From the NCBI RefSeq assembly GCF_000286835.2, contig NZ_AJYD02000013.1, forward strand, positions 62,001 through 126,000: a stretch of DNA of 64,000 bases, read 5' to 3'. Position 1 is the stretch's first letter, and each line of letters begins with the position of its first letter. Made by a program: the position numbers and the translations under genes. Origin of the DNA: Enterovibrio norvegicus FF-33 (GTDB lineage Bacteria; Pseudomonadota; Gammaproteobacteria; Enterobacterales; Vibrionaceae). The notes below the pieces were generated by a model. It was not told where the DNA came from and searched no databases. It saw only the letters and a list, made by a program, of their open reading frames with translations. Of this stretch, positions 18,707 to 27,029 are shown in pieces.

Positions 18707-18730
18707 ACGTAGGAAGTGCAGCTCCTACGT
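18707..18730. repeat. inverted repeat between recJ and prfB
   Basis: ACGTAGGA-N8-TCCTACGT, a perfect 8-bp stem, without a T-run. It starts with a CTAGGA-type string also found near 35449-35475; these look like related degenerate intergenic repeats. Confidence 0.5.
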
Positions 18731-18894
18731 TCCATTACCTGTGCTCTCTCTATGCTTTTTCGCGCATTGCTTTTGTTTCTTTCCTTCTTTTTATCTAAAT
18801 ATTCACCTTTGATCCTCATCACACTCTGTATATTCCGTCCGCAATTCTGTAGAATTCGGCGGTTAAAACTCATTCTGAACTTAGATAAGTGACC

Positions 18895-19993
18895 ATGTTT
18901 GAAATCAATCCAATCAAAAACCGCCTAGCGGACATTGCCGAACGCGCAAATGTCCTTAGGGGGTATCTTTGACTATGACGCCAAGAAAGAACGTCTAGAA
19001 GAAGTTAATGCTGAACTTGAACAACCTGACGTCTGGGCTGAACCTGAGCGTGCTCAAACGCTAGGTCGAGAGCGTGCGTCGCTTGAGGCGGTGGTAGAAA
19101 CCATCGATCAGCTAGACCAGGGTGGTGGGTACATCAACGATTTGCTGGAATTGGCCGTTGAAGAAAGCGACCAAGACACCTTCGATGAAATTGAACCTGA
19201 ACTGAGCGACTTAGAAGCCAAGCTAGAAAAGCTTGAATTCCGTCGTATGTTTGCAGGCGACCATGATGGTGCTGATTGCTATATCGACCTGCAAGCAGGA
19301 TCGGGCGGCACAGAAGCGCAAGATTGGACATCGATGCTATTGCGCATGTACTTGCGCTGGGCAGATTCGAAAGGCTTCAAATCTGAAGTGATTGAAGTGT
19401 CAGCAGGTGATGTGGCTGGATTGAAATCAGCGACGGTTCGCGTGAGCGGCGAATACGCTTACGGCTGGCTGCGCACTGAAACAGGTGTTCACCGTTTGGT
19501 GCGCAAATCCCCGTTTGACTCAGGCGGTCGTCGTCATACCTCGTTTGCTTCTGCGTTTATTTACCCAGAAGTTGATGACAACATTGAAATCGACATCAAT
19601 CCTTCTGATCTACGTATTGACGTATACCGTGCTTCGGGCGCAGGCGGTCAGCACGTCAACACCACTGAATCTGCGGTACGTATTACGCACATACCAACGA
19701 ATACCGTGGTGCAGTGCCAGAATGACCGTAGCCAGCACAAAAACAAAGATCAGGCGATGAAGCAGCTTCGCGCAAAACTGTTTGAGCTCGAAATGCACAA
19801 ACAGAACGCAGAGAAGCAAGCCAACGAAGATTCGAAATCTGACATCGGGTGGGGCAGTCAAATCCGCTCATACGTGTTGGATGACGCGCGTATTAAAGAT
19901 CTGCGTACCGGCATTGAAAACCGCAATACTCAAGCGGTGCTTGACGGTGATCTCGACAAATTTATTGAAGCCAGCCTGAAATCTGGTTTGTAA
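18895..19993 (+). CDS. prfB: peptide chain release factor 2 (RF2), programmed +1 frameshift
   Basis: RF2 releases peptides at UGA and UAA. The gene starts with ATG at 18895 and reads 25 codons to an in-frame TGA at 18970; the ribosome must slip +1 on CTT (18967-18969) and continue with GAC at 18971. The classic signals are all present: the SD-like AGGGGG just upstream and the slip site CTT-TGA-C. The joined product has 365 residues, as in E. coli. The UGA-reading tripeptide SPF and the catalytic GGQ (in [11 protein letters not shown]) are visible. Residue 246 is Ala, the normal form rather than the E. coli K-12 Thr variant. The low level of RF2 raises frameshifting, so the gene regulates itself. 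Confidence 0.98.
18960..18973 (+). promoter_or_regulatory. RF2 programmed frameshift site
   Basis: An SD-like purine run overlapping 18958-18963 precedes the slippery CTT, the in-frame TGA stop and a C. It is the standard autoregulatory site of prfB; the +1 frame starts at 18971. Confidence 0.97.
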
Positions 19994-20019
19994 TTTTTTA
20001 AGTTAATTAAAGGTTCACT

Positions 20020-21534
20020 ATGACTGACCAATTACTAGACGAAAACAAGCTGATTGCGGAGCGTCGTGCCAAGCTGAACCACATTCGTCAAAACTGCAGC
20101 GCTAACGGCCACCCGAATGATTTTCGTCGTGAGCACAAAGCTGCAGACCTTCAGGCTGAATTCGGCGAAAAGAGCAAGGAAGAGCTAGAAACACTGGATC
20201 ATAAAGTCAGCATTGCTGGCCGAGTGATGGCCAAACGTGGACCATTCCTAGCGATTCAAGACGTAAGCGGTCGCATTCAGGCGTACGCAGCAAAAGACGT
20301 TCAAAATGAACTAAAAGACAAATACCAAGGTCTGGATATCGGCGATATCATCGGTGTGAAAGGTGCCTTGCACAAATCAGGCAAGGGCGATCTGTACGTG
20401 AACATGGAAGAGTTCGAGCTGCTGACGAAAGCGCTGCGTCCTCTTCCTGAAAAGTTCCACGGCTTGACTGACCAAGAGACGCGTTACCGTCAGCGTTACG
20501 TTGACCTTATCGTGAACGAAGATTCACGTAATGCGTTTAAAGTACGTTCAAAGCTCATTTCAGCGATTCGCCGCTACATGGAGTCAAAAGACTTTATGGA
20601 AGTGGAAACGCCAATGATGCAAGTGATCCCTGGCGGTGCGTCTGCACGTCCATTCATCACTCACCACAACGCACTCGATCAGGAAATGTACCTGCGTATT
20701 GCGCCTGAGCTATACCTGAAGCGTTTGGTTGTGGGCGGTTTTGAGCGTGTGTTCGAAATCAACCGTAACTTCCGTAACGAAGGTTTGTCTCCGCGCCACA
20801 ATCCAGAATTCACCATGATCGAATTCTACATGGCATACGCGGATTACAACGATCTGATAGATCTGACTGAAGACATGCTGCGCACGGTAGCCATCGAGGT
20901 GCTTGGTAATTCTGCCATGCCTTACGGCGAGCATACCGTTGAGTTCGGCGGTAAGTATGCGCGTATGACCATGCTAGAGGCGATCAAGCAATACAATCCT
21001 GAGCATGAAGCTATCCAAGCATTGGATGAAGAAGGTGTTCAGAATCGTGATCTGATGGTTTCTATTGCGACGTCATTGGAAATCTACGTTGAGAAGTTCT
21101 GGACATGTGGTCAGCTGCTTGAAGAAATCTTCGGTGAAACCGCAGAACCTAAGTTGATCCAGCCGACCTTTATCACTGGCTACCCAGCAGACATTTCTCC
21201 GCTGGCGCGTCGTAGCGATAGCAATCCATTCTTCACTGATCGTTTTGAGTTCTTCATCGGCGGTCGCGAAGTGGCAAATGGCTTCTCTGAGCTGAATGAC
21301 GCTGAAGATCAAGATGCGCGCTTTAAAGCACAGGTTGACGCGAAAGAGTCGGGTGATGACGAAGCGATGTTCTACGACGCTGACTACATCACTGCATTGG
21401 AACACGGCTTGCCACCAACGGCGGGTCAAGGTATTGGTATTGACCGTTTGGCGATGCTGTTTACCAACACGCACACGATTCGTGACGTGATTTTGTTCCC
21501 TGCGATGCGTCCACAGAACCCCAACAAAGCGTAA
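20020..21534 (+). CDS. lysS: lysyl-tRNA synthetase, class II
   Basis: Charges tRNA-Lys with lysine; cytoplasmic dimer. The 504-residue protein has the N-terminal OB-fold anticodon-binding domain (from about residue 65, [12 protein letters not shown]) and the class II catalytic core with motif 2 ([20 protein letters not shown]) and motif 3 ([11 protein letters not shown]). It follows prfB by 26 nt, as in E. coli, and is the last gene before a terminator. Confidence 0.97.
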   Translation: MTDQLLDENKLIAERRAKLNHIRQNCSANGHPNDFRREHKAADLQAEFGEKSKEELETLDHKVSIAGRVMAKRGPFLAIQDVSGRIQAYAAKDVQNELKDKYQGLDIGDIIGVKGALHKSGKGDLYVNMEEFELLTKALRPLPEKFHGLTDQETRYRQRYVDLIVNEDSRNAFKVRSKLISAIRRYMESKDFMEVETPMMQVIPGGASARPFITHHNALDQEMYLRIAPELYLKRLVVGGFERVFEINRNFRNEGLSPRHNPEFTMIEFYMAYADYNDLIDLTEDMLRTVAIEVLGNSAMPYGEHTVEFGGKYARMTMLEAIKQYNPEHEAIQALDEEGVQNRDLMVSIATSLEIYVEKFWTCGQLLEEIFGETAEPKLIQPTFITGYPADISPLARRSDSNPFFTDRFEFFIGGREVANGFSELNDAEDQDARFKAQVDAKESGDDEAMFYDADYITALEHGLPPTAGQGIGIDRLAMLFTNTHTIRDVILFPAMRPQNPNKA

Positions 21535-21577
21535 TTGCCTTGGTTGTGAGACGAATTTAAGACGTCTGTGAGACATC

Positions 21578-21606
21578 AAAACACCGGATTTATCCGGTGT
21601 TTTTTT
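21578..21606 (+). terminator. terminator after lysS
   Basis: AACACCGGAT-TT-ATCCGGTGTT stem followed by a T-run. Confidence 0.9.
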
Positions 21607-21727
21607 ATGCGCTAAATTCCATAAGCAATCGTTTGGCATAGCTCACACTTTTTGCGATCCAAATAACGTTTTTGTTCCGCTTTTGTCCCTCGCCCCCCAT
21701 GATGCTCGCGTTTTCCCTTGCCGCTGA

Positions 21728-23149
21728 ATGATGATGAAAATGATGCTTAAAAAAACGCTACTTTCTGCCAGTGTCGCGCTTGCGACCATGATGTCGACAA
21801 CAGCCTTTGCCGCTGAAAATGTTGATTTGCTGATCACTGATGCGACTGTGCTGACAATGAATGCCGATAAAACGGTTTATCAGCAAGGTGTTGTTGCTGT
21901 GAAAGGGAATAAGATCGTTGCAGTCGGGGAGGCCTCTCTTGCCGATGACTACAAAGCGAAACGTGTATTAGATGTCGACGGTGACATCGTGATGCCCGGC
22001 CTAATCAATACTCATACCCATGCGTCGATGACCGTGTTTCGTTCGCTGGGTGACGATGTGCCTGATCGCTTGCACCGTTACATCTTCCCATTAGAGAAGA
22101 AGTTGGTGAGTCGCGACATGGTGCGTATTGGTGCGCAACTGGGTAATGTTGAAATGCTCAAAGGCGGCGTGACCACTTACGCAGACATGTACTACTTTGA
22201 AGATGAAGTGGCAAAAACCGTCGATCAAATCGGTATGCGTGCTGTGCTGGGTGAAACCGTGATTAAGTATCCGGTTGCTGATGCTGCGAATGCAGAAGAA
22301 GGGATCCAGTACGCGCTTAATTTTATTGAGCAATACAAAGATCACCCACGCATCACCCCTGCGTTTGCACCGCATGCACCCTATACCAACACCACGGAAG
22401 TGCTGCAGAAAATCACCAAGCTATCGCTAGAGCATGATGTGCCTGTGATGATCCATCTTGCTGAATCAGACCGTGAAAATGAAGTGATTGCGGAGCGCAG
22501 TGGTGGTAAATCGCCAGTTGCCTATATGGCAGACATTGGTGCATTAACGCCAAACTTGGTCGGTGCTCACGTGATCAATGTGGACGACGCTGATATTGCA
22601 TTGCTGCAAAAATATGATGTGGGTATTGCGCACAATATGAGTGCCAACATCAAATCTGCCAAAGGCGTGTCTCCGGCATTGAAGATGTTTGATGATGGTC
22701 TTCGTATTGGGTTAGGAACCGACGGGCCAATGTCTGGCAATACTTTGAGTACGATCGATGAATTCAATCAGGTTGCAAAGGTCCATAAGTTGGTGAACCA
22801 AGACCGCGCTGCTATGCCGCCCGTTAAGGTGATTGAAATGGCGACCATTGGCGCGGCACGAGCGCTACATATGGAAGATACGATCGGTTCGCTGGAGATA
22901 GGCAAGTTAGCGGATATCATCGTCATTGATACTCAAGCACCAAATATGGTGCCAATGTACAACCCTTACTCCGCATTGGTGTATTCGGCCTATGCGACAA
23001 ATGTAAAACACGCCATTGTCGATGGTAAGGTTTTAATGCAGAACCGAGACATACTGACCGTAGACGAAGATTCCGTTCGTGAAGAAGCGTTGCTGTTTGC
23101 AGACAAAGTGCGTGAAACTGTCATTGCGAGCGGCGAAGAGGTGCGCTAG
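21728..23149 (+). CDS. exported amidohydrolase, MTA/SAH-deaminase-like
   Basis: Metal-dependent amidohydrolase of 473 residues. Metal and active-site motifs are present: HTHASM, TPAFAPHAPYT, HLAES and GTDGPMSGN. Their arrangement resembles 5'-methylthioadenosine/S-adenosylhomocysteine deaminases and the TRZ/ATZ group. Unlike those cytoplasmic enzymes it begins with a clear signal peptide (basic start, LLSASVALATMM core, cleavage near AFA-AE), so it should act in the periplasm. Several ATGs are clustered at the start and none has a strong ribosome binding site. It lies between lysS and vpsR, which I recall as direct neighbours in V. cholerae, so it may be an insertion in this lineage. The substrate is unknown; an adenosine-like or guanine-like compound is possible. 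Confidence 0.8.
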   Translation: MMMKMMLKKTLLSASVALATMMSTTAFAAENVDLLITDATVLTMNADKTVYQQGVVAVKGNKIVAVGEASLADDYKAKRVLDVDGDIVMPGLINTHTHASMTVFRSLGDDVPDRLHRYIFPLEKKLVSRDMVRIGAQLGNVEMLKGGVTTYADMYYFEDEVAKTVDQIGMRAVLGETVIKYPVADAANAEEGIQYALNFIEQYKDHPRITPAFAPHAPYTNTTEVLQKITKLSLEHDVPVMIHLAESDRENEVIAERSGGKSPVAYMADIGALTPNLVGAHVINVDDADIALLQKYDVGIAHNMSANIKSAKGVSPALKMFDDGLRIGLGTDGPMSGNTLSTIDEFNQVAKVHKLVNQDRAAMPPVKVIEMATIGAARALHMEDTIGSLEIGKLADIIVIDTQAPNMVPMYNPYSALVYSAYATNVKHAIVDGKVLMQNRDILTVDEDSVREEALLFADKVRETVIASGEEVR

Positions 23150-23576
23150 CACTTTAACTCTTTACTCCCCTGCCTTAACTAAAAGACCGTGTCTCATCGG
23201 GGCACGGTTTTGATTTTCCACTGATTCTCTATCAATAGATACCCTCACGAAAGCGGGTCATCGTCTATGATTTAAGAAAAATAAAAGAGAAAATATTTTT
23301 TCTTATAAATGAGATCATCAAAAAATCCCATGTTCAATATGTAGTCGCCATTGTTCAGTGCAATCAATTAACCTGATGAATTTAAAAAGGTTAGTTGTCG
23401 ATTTTTGATGTCTGTTTGTCAGGGTTAGCGATAGCTGAAATGTCTATTTTAGGATGCTAGCTGAATTGAGAGCTAGGTTGTATCTATACTGAGACAGACT
23501 AAGTTGTCTTACAAAATATAATGAACTCACAACATTTTGAACACATGTCGTTAATGGATGACTAAAGGCAGGCGTT
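23150..23576. other. vpsR upstream region
   Basis: Starts with a terminator-like hairpin (23181-23216). The rest holds the vpsR promoter: a TATACT -10-like element at 23485-23490 and two inverted repeats, TAGCT-N8-AGCTA (23458-23475) and AGACA-N8-TGTCT (23492-23509), flanking it. They could be operators; no regulator can be named from sequence. Confidence 0.5.
23181..23216 (+). terminator. probable terminator after the amidohydrolase
   Basis: ACCGTG and CACGGT stem followed by TTTTGATTTT. The loop is long, so it is weaker than the others. Confidence 0.65.
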
Positions 23577-24911
23577 ATGGGTATGCAATTCAGATCTGAG
23601 GCAGTTCCAAGTTCTCTCGTTGTCGTGGGGGGAACCTACGAACCATGGTTAGCAACGTTGGAGCAAGCGGGTTGGCGTTGCCACCGTTGTTATGACCTTA
23701 GAGCTGCTCAATCTCTTCTACAAGATATCGGTCCTTGTATCGGTATTGTTGATATCAGTCACGATGACTTTAGTCTCAATGGTGTGGCGTCTCTCGTCAA
23801 CCGTAATAAGCAAGTGCGTTGGCTGGCGCTTATCCGCGAAGATCAACTCAACAATGATGCAATTTGTCAGTTCATTGTGAGCTTCTGCATCGACTACTTC
23901 ACGTCTCCTATTCCAGATAGCCAGTTGATGAGCACCATTGGCCACCAGTTGGGTATGTTGAAACTGGAGCGCCATGTATGGCCGCAGTTGGGCGATCACA
24001 GTGACATGGGCTTGCTTGGCAAAACCTCAGTAATGAAGAAGCTGCGTGACCAAGTGCGTCGTGTTGCGCCGACCGATGTCTCCGTGCTTATTCATGGGGA
24101 AAGCGGTACCGGTAAAGAGTTAGTGGGTATGGCAATTCATAATGCCTCTACCCGCGCAAAAGGCCCGTTTGTTTCAGTCAAATGCAGTGCATTGCCAGAA
24201 AAGCTGATCTCATCAGAGCTATTTGGTGATGGTACGAGCGAAGGGAAGGTACAGCAAGCGCACCAGGGAACGTTGTTCCTTGATGAAATTGGCGACCTAC
24301 CGCTTAACCTTCAGGCAAACTTACTTCACTTGCTGCAAGACGGCACGGTGGAATCCCATGATGACAAATACGCGAAAGAAATCGATGTTCGTGTGATTGC
24401 GGCAACACATATGGATTTGGAAAAAGCGGTTGCTGAAGGTCTATTCCGTGAAGACTTATTCTACCGTCTAAACGTATTGCGCATCTCTGTGCCTTCCTTG
24501 AAAGAACGCAGTGCTGATATTCCAGACCTTGCTGAACACTTCCTGCTGAAATTTGCTCGCCAGTACAACACACAGGCACGCACTTTCTCAGAAGAGGGCA
24601 ATAAGATCCTGACCAACTACAGCTGGCCAGGTAACGTACGTGAACTGATTAATCAGGTAAAACGTGCGGTGTTGCTGGCAGATAATCTGGTGATTGAAGC
24701 AGAGCACTTGGATCTTCCACGTCAGGGGGATTACAAGCAAAGCCTGCGCAAAATCCGTGAAGAGTCTGAACGTGATGCCTTGCTGGCCGTGCTGGAAAGC
24801 AACAATGGTCAAGTGTCTGCAGCAGCTAAAGAGCTGGGAGTATCGCGCGCGACCATGTATCGCCTGCTGAACAAACATAGCTTGATCCCTGCGCCTCGTA
24901 GCTTTCGCTAA
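23577..24911 (+). CDS. vpsR: VpsR, biofilm response regulator of the NtrC-like family
   Basis: VpsR activates exopolysaccharide (vps) genes and biofilm formation in V. cholerae, where it binds c-di-GMP and works with sigma-70 RNA polymerase. The 444-residue protein has a divergent receiver domain with Asp59 in GIVDISHDD, an AAA+ domain with Walker A GESGTGKE and Walker B TLFLDEIGDLP, and a C-terminal Fis-type HTH (SAAAKELGVSRATMYRLLNKH). The GAFTGA loop needed to contact sigma-54 is absent: ELFGDGTSEGKVQQ stands in its place. That fits a sigma-70 activator. A good SD (AAGGCAGG) precedes the ATG. The neighbourhood after lysS agrees with V. cholerae. Confidence 0.92.
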   Translation: MGMQFRSEAVPSSLVVVGGTYEPWLATLEQAGWRCHRCYDLRAAQSLLQDIGPCIGIVDISHDDFSLNGVASLVNRNKQVRWLALIREDQLNNDAICQFIVSFCIDYFTSPIPDSQLMSTIGHQLGMLKLERHVWPQLGDHSDMGLLGKTSVMKKLRDQVRRVAPTDVSVLIHGESGTGKELVGMAIHNASTRAKGPFVSVKCSALPEKLISSELFGDGTSEGKVQQAHQGTLFLDEIGDLPLNLQANLLHLLQDGTVESHDDKYAKEIDVRVIAATHMDLEKAVAEGLFREDLFYRLNVLRISVPSLKERSADIPDLAEHFLLKFARQYNTQARTFSEEGNKILTNYSWPGNVRELINQVKRAVLLADNLVIEAEHLDLPRQGDYKQSLRKIREESERDALLAVLESNNGQVSAAAKELGVSRATMYRLLNKHSLIPAPRSFR

Positions 24912-24933
24912 TTAGCCCATGTTTCAACCGCAA

Positions 24934-24964
24934 TAAAAAAACCGCCCTAGGCGGTTTTTTTTAT
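24934..24964. terminator. bidirectional terminator between vpsR and the PACE gene
   Basis: ACCGCC-CTAG-GCGGT stem with A and T tracts on both sides; serves two convergent genes. Confidence 0.9.
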
Positions 24965-24985
24965 TGTTCAGTATAGGGCTCGCTG

Positions 24986-25414
24986 TTAGTGATTTGTCAG
25001 TTCTTCTGTTTGCACCGGGAACAACTTGTCATAAGCGAGGTTGAACACGTAAGCGTAAACCAGATAGAAAGCCACAAGGCCGATATCCATGACAAATGCC
25101 TGCCACAAGCCAATGTTTAGCCACCAAGCCATTGCAGGAAGCGTTATCCACAGCAAACCCAACTCAAATAGTACGGCATGTAAGATACGCTGTTTTTGTG
25201 TTTTCTTGGTTGTTCCTGTCCGCTTCATCATCGCTTTGTCAAACCACACGTTGTAGATGTAGTTCCATCCTGTCGCGATGACTGAAAACGCAATGCCCAT
25301 CACACCTGTGTGGGCGGCATCAAAACCAAATTGGGACAGGATGCTGACGATGAGAATCAAGCCAATCACTTCAAATGCGATGGCATGTCGAATACGGTCT
25401 GTCATTGTTCTCAT
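24986..25414 (-). CDS. PACE-family efflux transporter
   Basis: Small inner-membrane protein of 142 residues with four hydrophobic helices, built from two bacterial transmembrane pair units. The repeated signatures RIRHAIAFE and RILHAVLFE start each unit, and WNYIYNVWFD and FNLAYDKLF end them. The family (Acinetobacter AceI and relatives) exports biocides such as chlorhexidine and natural polyamines; the glutamate in the first unit is important in AceI. A GGAGGAA ribosome binding site lies just upstream on the minus strand. The substrate here is unknown. Confidence 0.9.
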   Translation of the reverse strand: MRTMTDRIRHAIAFEVIGLILIVSILSQFGFDAAHTGVMGIAFSVIATGWNYIYNVWFDKAMMKRTGTTKKTQKQRILHAVLFELGLLWITLPAMAWWLNIGLWQAFVMDIGLVAFYLVYAYVFNLAYDKLFPVQTEELTNH

Positions 25415-25819
25415 TGAGCGTTCCTCCTAAAAGATGGTGTCATAATATCCAATTAATAGATTGATAAAAGTTAAAACCTATCCGATATTCGGATTGATGA
25501 GAGGGGGAGTATAATGAGTAAGACATTGAAATGAGCGATTCAATCATCGACGTATGTTTTCGAAGTAAAAAGCGAATAAAAACGATGCAGACAGCTAATG
25601 ATAGTGAATAAATCTCGAACAGTGAAATGTACCAATTATTAGGCAAAATAAAGTGAATGGCATGGTGAAAGTTTGTACAGAATGTTGAATGGAGACAATG
25701 ACTTCAAATTGATCGTTATATGAAATAACTTGTTGATATATTGATCTCTGTCATTAATATTAACAGTGAATTTACAAACGCGGTTATCACTCAGGTTAAC
25801 GAATTTAAGGAGGCAACGA
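25415..25819. other. AT-rich intergenic region upstream of the DUF1127 unit
   Basis: No gene that I trust. A possible sigma-70 promoter for the downstream unit is TTGATA (25733-25738), a 16-nt spacer and TAATAT (25755-25760), which would start transcription about 53 nt before the leader ORF at 25820. Confidence 0.4.
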
Positions 25820-25897
25820 ATGAAAAATCATACTTTTACAACCGTTATGACCTGCGCCTCCAATTTGTGCGCAGATATGCGAAAACCTGTACAGTAA
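25820..25897 (+). CDS. possible 25-residue leader peptide before the DUF1127 gene
   Basis: ATG with an ideal ribosome binding site, AAGGAGG (25807-25813) at 6-nt spacing, opens a 25-codon frame (MKNHTFTTVMT, then two cysteines within six residues, and a MRKPVQ end). Its second half overlaps a hairpin (CTGCGC 25852-25857 with GCGCAG 25869-25874), and a second hairpin follows its stop. I do not recognise the peptide. It may be a true small protein or a regulatory leader for the DUF1127 gene 115 nt downstream; it may also be chance. Confidence 0.45.
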   Translation: MKNHTFTTVMTCASNLCADMRKPVQ

Positions 25898-25917
25898 TTC
25901 CGCACCCCTCGAAAGTG

Positions 25918-25939
25918 GGCCGCGGATATTTCTGCGGCC
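25918..25939 (+). promoter_or_regulatory. hairpin in the DUF1127 leader
   Basis: GGCCGC-N10-GCGGCC forms a 6-bp GC-only stem 73 nt before the DUF1127 start. No T-run follows, so it is not a simple terminator. Confidence 0.55.
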
Positions 25940-26011
25940 AAATGTGAAAGCAACAACTCTCATTTCCCCGCAGATTATCCAAGGCCTCCTAAACACAATA
26001 TGGAGTCCACA

Positions 26012-26263
26012 ATGAACCAATCACTTTACCTTCGTCTAGCCGTTATGTTCGTTCGTTTAGATATTAAGCATGAAGAAGCACAATGGCGAAAAGCACATCG
26101 ACGTATCCGCTACGTTGGAGATCCTATGTCTGAGCATTTAATGCGTGACATCGGTTTCGAGAAAGATGGCTTTTCCATTGGTCACACTGTCGCGCCTCAG
26201 TTTAAAGCACAACGCGAAGTGGCACGTATGCGTCGCCGGTTGAGGTTGAACCCTACCACGTAG
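26012..26263 (+). CDS. DUF1127-like small basic protein
   Basis: Product of 83 residues with many Arg and Lys. The segment YVGDPMSEHLMRDIGFEKDG resembles the DUF1127 (YjiS-like) core, in which a short helix ends with LxDIG. Some DUF1127 proteins bind RNA and control RNA turnover in alphaproteobacteria; the role in vibrios is unknown to me. I use the ATG at 26012 because GGAG lies 6 nt upstream; the frame also has an ATG four codons earlier that overlaps this site. A strong terminator follows directly. Confidence 0.75.
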   Translation: MNQSLYLRLAVMFVRLDIKHEEAQWRKAHRRIRYVGDPMSEHLMRDIGFEKDGFSIGHTVAPQFKAQREVARMRRRLRLNPTT

Positions 26264-26266
26264 CAA

Positions 26267-26306
26267 AAGGGAGCCTTCTTTGCTGGGAAGGCTCCCTATC
26301 CTTTTT
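26267..26306 (+). terminator. terminator after the DUF1127-like gene
   Basis: Ten-bp perfect stem GGGAGCCTTC/GAAGGCTCCC followed by TATCCTTTTT. Confidence 0.9.
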
Positions 26307-26351
26307 AGTCTGTGATGAATGACACTGAGTCGCAGCCAGTCATATATATAG

Positions 26352-26831
26352 CTAGCGCGGAACCACCCGCGCTGTATCGCCATCCACATTGACCTGCACT
26401 TGCTGACCATCTTGGAAAATCATATCTGGGTTGACCGCCTGAACGATCGAAATGATCTTTCCACTGTCATCGAGTTTAATCGTGAGGTTCACCCCGTTAC
26501 TTTCCCCAGCTTTTGCAGCAGCTTCACTGCCGGCATAACCGCCAAGCAACCCCCCACCAATCGCTGCGATTTCAGAGCCTGTGCCGCCTCCAACTTTGGA
26601 GCCTAGTATTCCACCAATGGCTGCCCCTGCGATGGTGCCAATGAGATTGGTTTGACTAGAGCTGTCGAGAGTCACTGGCTCTGCCTTAATCACCGTGCCG
26701 TAATACACGTCTTGAATGGTACGTGTATCTGTTGTGCCGTAGGAATCGCCGTAGGGGTTTGGAGATGTGCAACCTGCTGTTCCTAGTGCCAATATGGAAA
26801 TACAAAATACACCGATATGATTTGCTTTCAT
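26352..26831 (-). CDS. SlyB-like outer-membrane lipoprotein with glycine zipper
   Basis: The 159-residue precursor has a lipoprotein signal with lipobox LGTAGC, so the mature form starts at Cys21. The middle (residues about 60-112) is a Gly/Ala-rich glycine-zipper segment (TIAGAAIGGILGSKVGGG and IGGGLLGGYAGSEAA) that may form two membrane-embedded helices. The C-terminal part is a small beta-rich domain. This is the pattern of SlyB/Pcp lipoproteins, which stabilise outer-membrane proteins under envelope stress in enterobacteria and belong to the PhoP regulon there. Confidence 0.82.
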   Translation of the reverse strand: MKANHIGVFCISILALGTAGCTSPNPYGDSYGTTDTRTIQDVYYGTVIKAEPVTLDSSSQTNLIGTIAGAAIGGILGSKVGGGTGSEIAAIGGGLLGGYAGSEAAAKAGESNGVNLTIKLDDSGKIISIVQAVNPDMIFQDGQQVQVNVDGDTARVVPR

Positions 26832-26904
26832 GCCTTGTCCACCCTGTGTGAAGTCGGCATCAATTATAGTGTTCGACGGCTGAGTCTATGTGCGTGTGAC
26901 GAAA

Positions 26905-26931
26905 GAAAAAGCGCCAATTGGCGCTTTTCTT
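26905..26931. terminator. terminator downstream of tas
   Basis: AAAAAGCGCC-AATT-GGCGCTTTT, symmetric; lies in the path of the minus-strand tas transcript, upstream of the lipoprotein gene. Confidence 0.85.
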
Positions 26932-27029
26932 ATCTTAAAGACAAACCAGTTATGCCTCGTCTTGTGCTCATTAGCACCACGCGACTCAGTGCTGAATGAC
27001 TCAGCCAAGCAGTCGCTTGCTGATGCGAA

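Noticed and set aside
25440-25646. 68-residue minus-strand ORF upstream of the PACE gene
   Set aside because: AT-rich, no ribosome binding site, no recognisable pattern; overlaps the likely promoter region.
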